A DNA stretch of 64,000 nucleotides, taken from NCBI GenBank assembly GCA_008694505.1, contig VZDJ01000623.1, positions 1,918,442 through 1,982,441 on the forward strand. Direction: 5' to 3'. Below, piece after piece: positions 38,801 through 51,050 of the stretch (position 1 is its first letter; the number at the start of each line of letters is the position of its first letter). This DNA comes from Cyanoderma ruficeps (Eukaryota > Chordata > Aves > Passeriformes > Timaliidae). The translations under genes and the position numbers were made by a program. The notes beneath the pieces were generated by a model. That model saw only the letters and a list, made by a program, of their open reading frames with translations, made no database searches and was not told where the DNA came from.

Positions 38801-39000
38801 GTGTTGTTTGTGTTTTTGAAGATAAGGGTGTTTTTAGTACAGAATCTTGCTCATGGCAGGAGGAGAGCATTTTAAAAAGGAGAGCATGTTCATGCAGTAT
38901 TCATTAATGATGAATCCTTTTTCTTACTTTTACCTACAGCTTGTTTTCTCTTTAGAGAGGGATTCAAAGCTATTTATGTTTAAGAGAGAAAATTAAATTC
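35824..39000. other. Unique non-coding DNA, no gene seen
   Basis: No transposon or gene. A perfect splice-donor word (CAG/GTAAGT) occurs at 36905/36906 about 50 bases after an acceptor-like CTACAG at 36856, but all three frames of that interval hit stops. A half-conserved X-box-like word (reading GTTGCC on the minus strand) lies at 36435-36447. Confidence 0.5.
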
Positions 39001-39011
39001 CCTGTTGGATT

Positions 39012-39040
39012 GGGATTGGGGGAGAGTGGGTTGTTAGGGG
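39012..39040 (+). other. G-quadruplex-forming motif
   Basis: G-runs at 39012-39014, 39018-39022, 39028-39030 and 39037-39040 with loops of three, five and six bases meet the canonical rule. A GTT-repeat and G/T-rich tail follow to about 39100. Confidence 0.85.
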
Positions 39041-42000
39041 TTTTTGTTGTTGTTGTTTTGTTTGGGATTGGTTTTTCTGGTTTTTGGGTTTTTTTGTTGT
39101 TTGGTGCTTTTTTAACTTTTTAGATCTGCTTTCATCAACACTAATACTTTGGAAAAGCAAAGTCAGAGCTATTAAAGTGTCTTGCAGAGACAGACATCAG
39201 CAGGCTTGCAGCCTGTGTTTATCAGGGCTGTCCTCTGTGGCAGCATTTATAACATCCAGCATCCACCAACAGGCCAAAGGGCAAATAGTTTAAAATGTGT
39301 TGCAATTTGAGAGGCTGCTTCTTTTTTGTGCTCTCTCTAAAATGGGTTTGTAGCAGTCAGTCCCAAACAATCTGAAGACAAGTGCTGTTTTATTCTTTTC
39401 CTATGAACCTCTCTGTCTTGGACCCAATGTAAAGGTTTGTTTTCAGTCCTCTGATGAGTCTTGGAAACTCCAAGCAGCAAGTCTGTCCTAGAAAAGAACA
39501 TTACTGCAGTTATCTATGCAAAAGGGAAGCTGAAGTGGAATCTAAGTCATCCAGGCAATCTCAAGCCCTGAAACCTAATTTTAGTCTTTCAGGGAGTGGA
39601 GAGGGATGCACAGATCTACTTACTCCAACATTAGACAAGCCAAAAAAGGCACATGTCATTTGAGACTTGAGCCTGTGGAAACAATTTGAAATGAAAATGT
39701 AGGAGCAAACTGCTTGCTTAATCATCATCTTTCCACATCTTCACTGAAGAAGAAAAGTAAAGTCAGATAAATCCAATTTGCCTGAGATTTTTCATGCATG
39801 CAGCTCCTGCTGTGAAGTAGAAAAATATTTCCTCTGCATTTGGAGAAGCCATGATAGCCTGCCAATGGCTAGTTTAACACCTGTAAGCCCACCCGGCTCT
39901 TAACCAAGTCCTGTGAATCCAGGCAGATAAAACAATCTTATTGCAAGGAGAGTAAGTTCAATTCTCATGGCTGTGTGTAGTCTTTTATCTTCCATGCTCA
40001 ATCCATTACTGTGTTTTCAGCACTTATTTCCAATATCATACCCAAACAGTTTAAATTGAGAATTGAGATGTCTCACTATAGAGGACCCTGCCTGAGAAGT
40101 AGGAATATCTTGTTAATTAAACATAATTTTTATCAGTGTAGAGGGTTTCTTAAATACTTGTGCTTATATACCAATGAAAATGTATGATGATACCTGATTT
40201 TAATTCATGATTTCACTAACTGTTTCATGATTTTTCTAAATAAAACCCTTCAAGCACTTTAGGTACTTTAAGTTTTAGAAAAGGCAAAAGGGCAGAAGTG
40301 TATGTTGTACACTGAAGCATTCATCACAACTTTTAGCTTTGCCTGTCTTTGTGATTAGGGTGCATAGCACATCATGTAAAACTTCTTCCATTTTCCCTTT
40401 CCAGAACTGCAAAATCTGTATTTATAAGTCTCTGGCTTGCTCTGAAGAGAGGAAGGAGTGTTAAATAAGGGAGTGTTGCTTCAAACTGGAACAGCTGCAG
40501 TTGGGCAAAGTGGCAATCCATTGGTCATGGTGGGAGCTTTTCTACTGATGGGAGGGGAAGGTTTACATGATCTAAGGGTTTGGTGCATATTTTCTACAGG
40601 AAAGGGAAATGTGTGCTATTTATAGCCCTTCAAATCCTTCAAATCCTGAAAAAACTCAACCAAAACAACTAGTATGTCACCAATATATCTAAAAAAAACC
40701 CAAAGCAAATGAGAATTTAGGTATGCAAACGTGTGCTGGGAAAAGGTGATGCTTCCTCTGTGGTCAGCCAGAGTAGAGGATCAACCCACCCTGGAAACTC
40801 CTGAAAAATTTCATCAAACAGTAAACTAATAGTTTCTTGCTGGTAAAAATTTTCTCTGAAAAGCAAATTAACTTTCCAAGAAATGTAATATGGAAAAGCA
40901 CAAGCCCTCTGCATCACTTCAGCTAGCAATGGGAAAATGTTATTATCTGGAAGTGAAAAAATTGAACTTTGGGAACTTTGTTTAACAATCATTTCTCTTC
41001 TTGATTGAAATAAATGAGCCCAAGGATTTAGCCCTGTGTTCACTCTTCAGAGAAAGGGCTTTTACATTGATTTCTCTCAATAAGCTTAATTTTTTATTTT
41101 GATGTGCAATTAGGGCAAATTCAACTTTTTTTCTCCCAGCTCCTACTTTCGCACAATGCCCCTTAATTAAACACACTGTACAGAGATGGCAGGTGACTTG
41201 ACATGCAGGGTTGGGATTCTGCTGTGATCAGAATGAGAGCCACAGCTCATGCCTGCCGGTGACACTTTCAGGAATATAGAGCTGCAAAACTGAAGGTAAG
41301 AAAGGCAAATCCCATGATGGCCCACTACAGAGTGAGCTGCTGGAAGCCAGGCATGGGTAAGCTCTGAGCTGGGGTGTAGAGAGTTGTGCAAGGGATACAC
41401 CTGATTAACAGAATCCAAATCTGAAACCCTAATTTGTTTGCAACTTGCTGTTCAACAGCAACCCCTCAGTAAGTAAAAGGAGCTTGTCAGCCAGAGCTGT
41501 GCTGGCTGTGTTTAATGTGATCCCACTCCCTGCCCTGAATCCTGGGCAGAAAGCCAGCAGGGACCTTCAGCTCCTCCTGTGGCTTTGGGCTCTCGCAGTT
41601 TCCATCACCCTGATAATTCCTGCATCCTGTACCAGCGTGTTAATTCTCCAAGAACTCTGTAAATCCCTGTGTGGCCCGTTCCAGCTGGCTGCTGTGCAGC
41701 ACGTGGATTTGCATGCAGACATATGGACACCCACCTACCTAAGCAATGCTACAGCACAAGCTTGGCTTGAAATTTCTCATGTAAAAAGTGTCCCAAAGTA
41801 TCTTCCAATGGTGAATACTTGTCTGGACCAAAGCAGGTGTGGTAAAGTGTGGAAGACACAGGGAAATAACTGTGGTTTTTTTTTTCTACTGTTCTCTAAG
41901 GAAGATGGCAAGTTCAGAAAGCAAGAGCATCCAAGATTTGTCCAGGTGGTTAAAAGTCTATTTAAAGTGACATTGCTGCCAAATTCTTTTAGACTCTTAA

Positions 42001-44309
42001 ATTCCTGACCTGGTCAGGATTTCAGTTTCTTGCTACTCATATTCCAATTCTTCTTGACACTTAAAACTGAGAATGTACTCAGAAGCTTGAAAAGGGGATA
42101 CAGGTAACCTGAGCCCCTGAAAATGGGCTTTAAGGATGAAACAGGGCAAGCTTCGAATTCTAATATCAGATGGTATTCCAGCAATATCCTGTTTTCAGAT
42201 GCTACATGTTCTGCTGACTGTGTGACAAGGATAGCTGTGACACAGAGACTTGAGGAGCCTTGGAGAAAAACACTGTAAGAAATACTTCTGGGTTTGCAGG
42301 GTATTTTTATACTCTTTTCTAATGTATCCTGGCTGCCACAGTTCATATTTTCTTAGTTCAAAACTGTACAGTAGCTGTCTACAAACTGCTGTAAAGTGCA
42401 GTTACCTGTTATTGCCCTGTAAATAATTGAATAACCTCTTCCAGGCAATATGGTCAAGATGCAGATTTAATTTACTTACAGGCCGGTAGTAAAGATGGTT
42501 GAATCCACTCAGTTCACTGTCTGTGTCTGGAGGTGTTGTGTACAGGTACATAAATAGTTTACTGAACCTGTCAAATTCTCTGGCAGGAATGAGCATGCCC
42601 TCTGGTCTGCTACGTGTGCTTATATGAAACACTTCCCCTTCAGTTCTCGAGCAGCAGGGAGTAATATATTTTCCAATATTTTTGTGGAAATAAGTAAAAG
42701 ATATAATGAATCACATAGCAGCAGGAATGGACACAGAGTCTGAATTTCTGTGGTTATTTGGTGGTTCATTGCTTGGGGTTCTTTTCATGGGGAAGCGTAG
42801 TATGATTTTTTTAATTATTATTTCTGTGCTCCTCAGAAGTTATATAAGCTAATTATAAAAGTTATGTGTAATTGTCTCTGCCTAAATTTGGACAGTAGTA
42901 GACAATAGGGCTGAAATACACCCTAATGGGGAATTCAGGTTGTGAAACAAAGCACAGGAAAATCAAAAAAAGCAAACTAGACACTACAAAAATCCCCCCA
43001 TCACCAGGGTGTGGTTTTGTCCCATCTCTATTGAGGAGGTCACCTTAAAAATGTTTTTCTGTAGAATTAGTGCCATGAACAGGAATGTGCCTCAAAAAAG
43101 AGGCTAACCTGTATTTTGCTTAGAGCTGAAATACAAAGTCAGTGACATCCCTTGACTAGTTACCTGAACCTTTTTAAATCTTTCATGTCTGATTTTCAAA
43201 GTTTTTGTATTGCTCAAAGAAAAAGAAAAAGCTTTTGGCTCTGATCTCTATTCGTTACAAAAAACTTTAATTGATATAATTTTCACTTCAGGTTAGTGTG
43301 GTTTTAATTCTTTGGTCTGTATTTTGTTAAAAAAAAAGACATACAAAGGGAAAAATAAATTAAGGGTGAGATGTATTGGAGGGTAGAGAGAAGAGAAACC
43401 TATTTATGAAAACAGACTGAAATGAGCTATTGTCATCTGCAGATGTCCCATCATCTAAATTGCTTTTCCAGACTAATTAATAAAACCTGTATGCCACTAT
43501 TTCTCCATTAACACTATCCATTTGGAAAAAAACGTGTTAGCAGCACATGCTGCCATTAAAATAAAGGCTAAGATAATAGAAAAAAGAACACTCCATTCAG
43601 CTATCACTCTCCAAGATATGAATGCTTTAAGGCCTGGTCACACGAAATCAGTAGAATTCCTCTTTATTTTGGTGGTTTGGTGGGTGTCTGACACACTCAC
43701 GCAGGTTGGCCGTGTCCTGGCAGCATTCCAGAAAGGATCATGATTTCCCTATCTCAGTTCCCTCACAGTTTGGATTAGATCCATTTCTCCATGGCATGGC
43801 TGTGTGCTGTTTCACAGCTGTTCCTGTCCTCTGCAGGGATGGATGCTCTAAGCTGGGCTCTTTGCAGAAGTGCTTTAAGTGATTTTTAATGGAAAGCATA
43901 GAGGTGATGACCCACTGTGAAAAATGATGATATTTTCTTAGAAATTTTTTCTCTTTGAAGGTCAGTGAAGATGTCCATAGTCTTTCAACAGATTGTCTGT
44001 CCTGTTTGTGCTTGCCCTCCACCCAAGAGCAGGGTGGTGCCTTGCTGCAAAGTGATGGCATGGCCACTGTCCCCAGTGTGTCCCCAGGTCTGCAGCTACC
44101 ACTTGTGTTTTCCATAACCCTGATCAACAAAGACACAATATTCCCAGAGAAGACAAAGTGAAGCCAGAGCTGGTATCACAGAAATGATGTGCCCAGCAGC
44201 TGTGTCAGTGACTTCACCACTGCACAGCCCGGGACTTTCAAACATTGCTATCAAGTTCCAAGGCTGCAATTCCAGGTTTGAAGTCTGTTGGTTCTGAAAA
44301 TAACCTTCT
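39041..44309. other. Unique non-coding DNA, no gene seen
   Basis: Contains the longest plus-strand open frame outside CR1 (41445-42008, 187 codons). It passes through a T-run near 41880, shows no recognisable domain and has no clear exon boundaries, so I treat it as chance. A donor-like AAG/GTAAGA occurs at 41295/41296. No transposon is recognised. Confidence 0.5.
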
Positions 44310-44340
44310 TATCACAGAATCATAGAACAGTTTGAGCTGG
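44310..44340 (-). mobile_element. CR1 LINE, tail part split off by LTR
   Basis: This short block carries the reverse-complemented CR1 tail (ATCACAGAATCATAGA at 44311) and GTTTGAGCTGG, then stops at 44340. The expected next bases, TTGGAAAGGACC, reappear at 44838, after a 497 bp insert. Together with 44838-45005 it formed one CR1 copy. Confidence 0.88.
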
Positions 44341-44837
44341 TGAATTATTAAAAAAATATGGATATTGATTTAATACCCATGTCCAACTATGACGGACGAA
44401 GACTCTCTAACAGTTTAAAGTTAGAAAGTGTAGGTTTGTTACGATGCCGGGCAGCGTGCAGGATAGCTCCCAAATACACACCCACAATTCACAGATGATC
44501 ACAGGGTCTTTTTATGTACAGGAGTATTGAATACCCAAAACACAAATGCATGTTCATAACTCTGGTGCATCCCATTCCCCGGTTCGCATTGGTAATTAGC
44601 CAAAAAGCAATTAAGCATGCGTAGTCTGTTCTTTGAAATGGGTCAGTCCTCTTTTTATGGGGCGGGGTCTCAAAATGATGAAGTAAGATGGGTCTTCTTC
44701 GCTTTGACTTTTTAACCTTTTATTGTTTTTACTAGTTCCTTAAATCCGGCTTCTGTTAACAAAGGGAAGCCTATCTATCTTACCTCAGCAATATCTAGCT
44801 TAACTAAAGTCCTTAATTCTTCAAAATTAATGTTTCA
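44341..44837 (-). mobile_element. Solo LTR of an endogenous retrovirus, inside a CR1
   Basis: The 497 bp insert is bounded by TGAA and TTCA, the short inverted ends expected of an LTR (TG...CA). It splits a CR1 exactly between two adjacent landmarks. The flanks CTGG (44337-44340) and TTGG (44838-44841) look like a 4-bp target duplication with one change. On the minus strand there is a CATAAAAAG TATA-like word near 44654 and an ATAAAAAG polyadenylation-like word near 44512, in the right order for an LTR read on that strand. No internal retroviral coding sequence is present, so recombination between two LTRs probably removed it. The retroviral class cannot be fixed; a 4-bp duplication would suggest a gammaretrovirus-like (class I) element. 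Confidence 0.62.
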
Positions 44838-45005
44838 TTGGAAAGGACCTTAAAGGCCAACAAGTTCCAACAACCCCTGCCATGGGGGCACCTTCCACTC
44901 GACCGGGTTGCTGAAAGCTCATCATCCCTGGTTTCAGACACTTCCAGGGATGGGGCATCCACACTTCACTGGACAACCTGTTCCATGGCCACACCACCCT
45001 CACAA
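44838..45005 (-). mobile_element. CR1 LINE, main part beyond the LTR
   Basis: CR1 resumes with TTGGAAAGGACCTTAAAGG at 44838, followed by CCATGGGGGCACCTTCCACT near 44880, CTTCCAGGGATGGGGCATCC near 44941 and CCACACCACCCTCA near 44990. These are the family's 3' landmarks on the minus strand. The 5' truncation lies near 45005. Combined with 44310-44340, about 200 bases of one copy remain. Confidence 0.92.
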
Positions 45006-48000
45006 CCCAAACAGATATAAATAAAGGCATCATACGTGTTTATAATAATGTGCAGCTAATATTTATAGAAGTGCCCAGCACTACTTAATAATTTGCCTCT
45101 TGCATTGCAAGCTTATGTAAAATCTATGGCTGCTGTAGGGCAAAGGTATAAAACTTTCATGAGTAATATAAAATATACAAAATGTTGTTGTTAATATTTA
45201 ATACAATTTGCAGCAGTCAATGAGCACAATCAATGTTTATTAATTAAGTTGTTCTGTTGCAATACCAATTTCTTTTTTTTCTTTTTTTTTCTTTTTTTTT
45301 TTTGGTGTTTGTGTATCTTCAGGAAGAATTTAGCAAGCTCTCTTGATCCTTTCCAAAAAGCCCATAAAATGTTGGCATGTTTAACAATGACGTTGCCAAT
45401 GTCTTACATTACTGATTTGCTTTTTCTTCAGCAAGTAAACACAACTCTTTTAATGACACCTTCTATTTAAACTACACCACGTGATAACAGAACAGGGTTT
45501 TGACCAGGGTGTTTAATAAGATGTGTTGCAACTTGGGCTGTTTGTAGCAGACAAACTGATGCACTGCAGATAATCCAGCATTTCTGGGGTGGTTTTCTTT
45601 GTTTTAAGCCTACCATGTTTATGGGGCTTGCAGACAGCACCATGCAGGGCAGAAGTGGAATTTATTCATCTGGGACCTGTTAGACCAGGTCTCACTGCAC
45701 CTGCTCAATCAGGCCATGTACTGAATTGCCCCAAAATGCAGCATTTTAGCCCCAGACACAGATGTTCCCATCTTGGTAATGTTCCCCTTGGAGCTTATAA
45801 CGCCTTAGGGTATTTTCTTTGAAATCACAGGAGGAGGGAATGCGCCAACCCAACATTCTTGCAGGGCTGAACTGGTCACCAGCAGGATTTTAAGTAACCC
45901 TGCCACAGCTCGGATTGTTCTGGTTCATCAAGATTGTCTGCAAACCTTTTGCCATCATAGTACTAAAGGGGCTGGTTGTGATGGAGAACCTACAAGGGCC
46001 AGAGCCTGTCTCAGCAGCATTCAGCTGAATCCAGGAGGTTATTGCTGTCATCTGAAGTACATGGTTAATCCTCACTGTGGTTTTTACCTGTCTTCTCCGT
46101 TTTCCTCCATGTTATTTCTCTCTTAAAAAAAACTAAACAGTCTTAAGATGACTTCTTAACACTGTAAAATAGCTTAATATATCTTTCAAAAAATGCTTTG
46201 GTGTTAGTGCTTAATGGCACATCCAAAACTGTGTGTTGTCTGCAAAGTCCATCCGTTCATTTCTGTCTGTGTGCTGCAGTGGTTGAGAAATGTCCAAGCA
46301 CATTTTCTTTCTATTTTTTTCTCCTAGACAATGTTGAACTCTCCAGCAGAATTAGAATTGGAGCACTTACTTCATGGTTTGGGTTTTGGCATTTGGGGTT
46401 TTTTTTCTCTTCTTCAGAAATAAAAACATTTTACAAAATAGAGCAGAGCCACGCAAGACGTGGTTCTACAGCACCCATGAAGTGATTAAGTCATTAATTT
46501 ATTTGTCTAATGCCTAAAATAAACATAAAAGCCGTGACACTTTATTTAATTTGTCCTCTGGGCTAAAAAAGTCTTGAGGTTACCAGTGATCTTAGTTGTA
46601 ATAAGTTTTATATATGTGTATCTCTCTATAAGCGTGCCATATTATTTTGAACTACACTGCTAGGGGTTTATTGAAATATATCAACCTTATTGCTAATATT
46701 TCACAGACGGTTCTTCATTTCAGCAATATAGAATTCAATTTAGCAGAAATGTGATATTCCTCCTGAAATTTTGAATTCCCAGCAGATGTATAATTCAATT
46801 AAGTCCAGAAGATTAAAAAAATTGAAGTCATTCTCTATACATACACTCTTTCTGCTCAGTTCCAAAATAATGAAAAACTACAGCTGTTCAGTTTTGGTTC
46901 ATCTATCGCTTTGTACAATTTTTATGGGTTTTATGTGTAATCACATTTGCAGAGAGAATTTTTATACAGCCTGCTCCATTTTGCACAGTTATTATCTTTC
47001 CATATTAAAAACAGATTGTAAAAACTGATACACAAGCCTTGGGCCCACTCCTTAAGGCAAGTAAAGCATGGTCATTAATCAGGGGGGGTGCAGGGGAAAA
47101 GAGAGCTTGTAAAACTTAATTGTTCTGTTTTTGTGCTGCGAGACGGCCTTTGTCTCCTCTTCTTCCTTCCATCGGCAAGCTTCTTTTCTTTTCTGTTCCT
47201 TTTTTTTTAAAAATTTTAAACTCTTTCCAGTCTCTGTGTGGAACTAAAGGGGTCATTTATTCGTGTGTAACTGACTTCAGCAGAAATTGGACACAGGCAT
47301 TACCTAAAACCGTAATTCTCCTCGAGAGGTGAAGAGGTCCCTGCGTGTGAGCGCCTGCCTGCTGAGAGCCTTGCCAAACCCTCCTCGAGTTCTTGGCTCG
47401 TGTTCCTAGGCTGGTGCTCGGGGTCAGGTTTCCATGTCAAATGTCACAAACGGTGCCTGTGATCTGTGCAGAATAATTTAATTTCCTGTGCCTCGATTTG
47501 TCCATTTTTTGAATGCAGCTGCAACAGAGACCTGTTTCAAGGGGCTGCTACTTGCACCTAAGCAACAGCTCTGCTTGATGAACTGGGACACCTAAAATCT
47601 TGCTAATTTATATGATGTAAGTGAGGTAAACCTATAATATATTCATAAAGCTATTGCTTCAGAGTTTGCCCATTTCTTTTTCTCCAATCACATCAATCTA
47701 TTATGACCTCCCTCTGAATTCCTAGTGCAGAAAGGAATTAAAATCTGTTTCATCTTGGCATTTCAAACATAAAATACATAAAATATTTTTTTGTCGAAGC
47801 TCTAAGCGCGGGGTGTCAGAAGGGCATTTTGTAAAAAGTTCACCCTGTGATTCCCTCCAACAAGGGAGCATTTGCAACATTCCCTGAACAGTCACTCAAA
47901 GGTAAATAGCTTAAGCATTAGTGATCGCCACTGCATCTAATCAACTACCTGATTGCCTATACAAATCCTACACTGCTCAGTATTGACCTCAGCAAGGAAA

Positions 48001-50950
48001 ACATTGATCCACTGACCTGTCACTAGATTGTTTTCCAGAAAGTATAAGGGACTTACCCATGCTTGTTGAAGGTGCTTCTTATCTGTAAGATGTCTTGCCT
48101 GTAGTAGATAACAGCAGGATACTTTTTTCTCTTCTCTTTCCTTGCAAAACTGGAATGTACAGCTCCTGAAATTGGAGAAGCAGATGAGTTCACTTTGATT
48201 TTGTTTTAGCTAAAAGATCTAGCTTTGGGGTGAATAAATCAGCTGAGGAAAAAATTACTGGCTAAAATTCAGTGTTGGCAGGAGAGCAGTATTGGACAGA
48301 ACAGTGAGCAATCACGCTAGGTGAAATATGATGTATGTACTTGCCATTGCACAGGTGTCCAGTCCATAGTCACTGCTTCAGCAGCCATGAAAAGATTTTC
48401 AGATCAGAATCTATATTAATCTATGTGAAAAATTGATATCCAGACCAACTTAATAATTGTGAAAGAATAAAAAACTTATTTACTGTTGACCTGTGATTTT
48501 TTTTTGTCTTGTGTATGTGGCAGCATGTTAAGATCTCTTTCATCATTTGGGTACTGTGCATTCTTCTTACTACTCACTTAAATCTATATTTTATTCTATG
48601 AAATTTGCAGAGAGGTTTTTTTGCACCTTTGTAGAAATTCCCCTCCCATCTATCTTAGTTTTCCAATGTAAAAAAAATGTCTCTGCTGTCATGTACCTTC
48701 TCACCTCGTTCTGCATCTTGTCCTATATATAACATGGAAATCTTTGGGCTGCAATTGAGTGGTTACTTTGCAGTCTGCCTCCATCGTAGAAGCCTCCCTA
48801 GGCCTGTTAAGCTGTCAAACATAAAAACATCTGATGCTGCTAGTCCTCTTTTATAGGACAGCAGCCTGTCCTTGGAATGTAGGATTTGACTTTATGCATG
48901 TGAAATAAAAGTCCAGGGGACACAGATCATAAGGAAAGTCATTGTTTACTGGGATCTAACCTTTATGCTTACCTATGACACTGGTAACATGCAAGGCAGA
49001 CATTGGCCACTAAGTATGTCTGGTTCTGTGAATTCTGCATTCCTGTCAGCTGGGCACAGAGAACATATTTTTCTCCTTTTTGTAGCAGCCGTTCCTGCAT
49101 TTGTAAGATACAGAAGTGGATCTGTAGCTTCTGAAGGTGCTGAAGCTTCCCTTGCCCATCTAGTCTCCAGATCATCACAGCACTCCCAGCTCTTCCATTT
49201 TTTCCTACCCGTAGGTCAGAGCATTTGAAACTTGGACCATTTCTCTGATGTCTTCTGGGTTCTCTAATTGTCTCATAATTATGTGGTAACTTGGTGCCTG
49301 AAACTTCACCAGTTCTGGGTAGAAAATGTTGTGCTAAAAATTACTTTTGTGGAAGGAAAAAAAAATCCTATTTCCCACTGGGCTTTGTAAATACAGGGAC
49401 TCCGTGTTTATGTTCCTGTGATTCAGGTGCTCTTCCCACCTACCCCTTCACACCTCTGTATGTGTCTTCCAAGACAAGACAGCATCTTCCCACCATGTCC
49501 ACGCTGATGTGGTGTATTAGGACTTGCCTGCAGAGAGAATTCTTTTAGCCTGGCTACTCTGAGCTGCAATGAAACCAAATAAATACTGTCCACTTGGATG
49601 ATAATTTATCTTCTTTGTTTTCTCATTGAATTTGTTGTATTGCAAAACTTTGAATCATGTGCCTGTAGCCTATGTTTTGGAAACTGCCTCTGCTGATGCA
49701 GGAAAGGCTCAAGGAAAGCATCCAGAATGGAATATGTTGAGAGAGCCCATCCATCTGGCTGACTGATGAGACAATAAAAGAGTGGTTTGGATTTCTGCTG
49801 TTACCCAATCTGTGCTCGGACATTATCTGCATGTCCAAATGCACTGACTTCCTCCCAAGAAATCTCCATGTGAGGATTTCTTCACGGTTTCCTTAATGCA
49901 CTGAAAATGTGTTGTCCAGTAGATGGGATGGCAGTACTGAGATACAGAATCTGGAGATGATAAATTCCTTGACTGAGTAAATAACACTCATGAGTAAATA
50001 CTTCTGTATTTACAAATGTAGATATGTATGTACAAAATCTGTATTTTTAAAAATAATTTAGTTTCTTTCTGTTACATTATGATGTGAAGTAGCCACTTGA
50101 ATTTGCCATTTAACTTGATTGGACTATAGGATATGTGACTGGAGCCAGGAAGGAAAGATAGCTGAGTTTCTTACCACCTATTCAGCCTTGCTCTTTTTAT
50201 TGCTGTATATAATTTACAATTCTTCAGGGTCCTCATGTAATTTACTTTGTAAAAACTAGTGAAAACTTTTGAAAAGCTTGAAAACTTATATCAGGTGCAG
50301 GCAAAGGTCTCAGATTGCCTGAGTCCCATACTGCCTGAGCTGCAAGCGAGCAAGAGTCTGGGCTGAGCTTTGAGGTATCTTTTTGACACCTACCTATGGC
50401 TGAATGTGACTCTGTGGCTCTGAGAACAATGGACTTCTTCAGATAGTTCCAAGAACATAATGTCAGTTTGGTAACTGAAATCACCCCAATTGGTAAGAAA
50501 AATTATCCTTTGTTCTAAACACTAAATCCTTTATCTGTAGCAATTGGGGAGAATAAGGCAGGCCAAAGTGCTGCTGCAGACTTTCTCCTTCCTACTCGTT
50601 TTTTTACTGCTTAGTGCACATCAGGCTTTCAATTACTTTCTTGTTTACATCAAGAGAGGAAAACAATGCTGATTGTACCCACAGGTGGTCAGCCTTTAGA
50701 TAATCAAAGGAAAGCAATTAATTCCTTCCATGCACAGCAATGCACTTCCTCCTAATGGAAAATAAACACTGTCACTTCCCATAACTGCTGCTGAAGAAGG
50801 ACCATGGATGCAGGACTTTTTCAGCTGGCATGTTGCTTTTATTTCCCCTTCAAGAGGTGAGAGGAAAGGAGTTGGAGTGAGGCCGGGAGGAAACCTGAAT
50901 GGATATTTTAACTCCCAACTGTGGCCTTTTGTGGGAAACATCTAAAACCA
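45006..50950. other. Unique non-coding DNA, no gene seen
   Basis: A long T-rich tract lies at 45271-45303. Elsewhere the sequence is AT-rich with one small CpG-containing patch at about 47310-47430. AT-rich, repeat-free stretches near 46480-46990 have the same TAAT-rich look as 31.4-32.3 kb. All frames are below 100 codons and unremarkable. Confidence 0.5.
45271..45303. repeat. T-rich homopolymer tract
   Basis: About 33 bases of T interrupted by two single Cs. Simple sequence; prone to length error. Confidence 0.95.
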
Positions 50951-50990
50951 CAAAAATCCCTGAGGTAGAAAACACTGGAGAAATCCAAAT

Positions 50991-51041
50991 GCAGTAAACT
51001 CTGAGGAATGAGTGTCCTAAGGGACACTCATGGTTTACTGC
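50991..51041. repeat. Two-tier inverted repeat (possible RNA hairpin)
   Basis: The inner arms at 51008-51017 and 51022-51031 are perfect 10-nt reverse complements around a TAAG loop. The outer arms at 50991-50999 and 51033-51041 are perfect 9-nt reverse complements. The tiers are separated by 8 nt on the left and 1 nt on the right. Nineteen exact pairs in 51 bases is far more than nearby sequence offers. A further CCTGAG/CTCAGG pair lies outside (50959-50964, 51045-51050). The large asymmetric bulge makes it a poor canonical microRNA precursor. Function unknown. Confidence 0.8.
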
Positions 51042-51050
51042 AATCTCAGG

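Noticed and set aside
41445..42008. 187-codon plus-strand open frame, longest outside CR1
   Set aside because: No recognisable domain, no convincing exon boundaries, passes through a T-run and has mixed composition. Expected by chance in 64 kb read in six frames.
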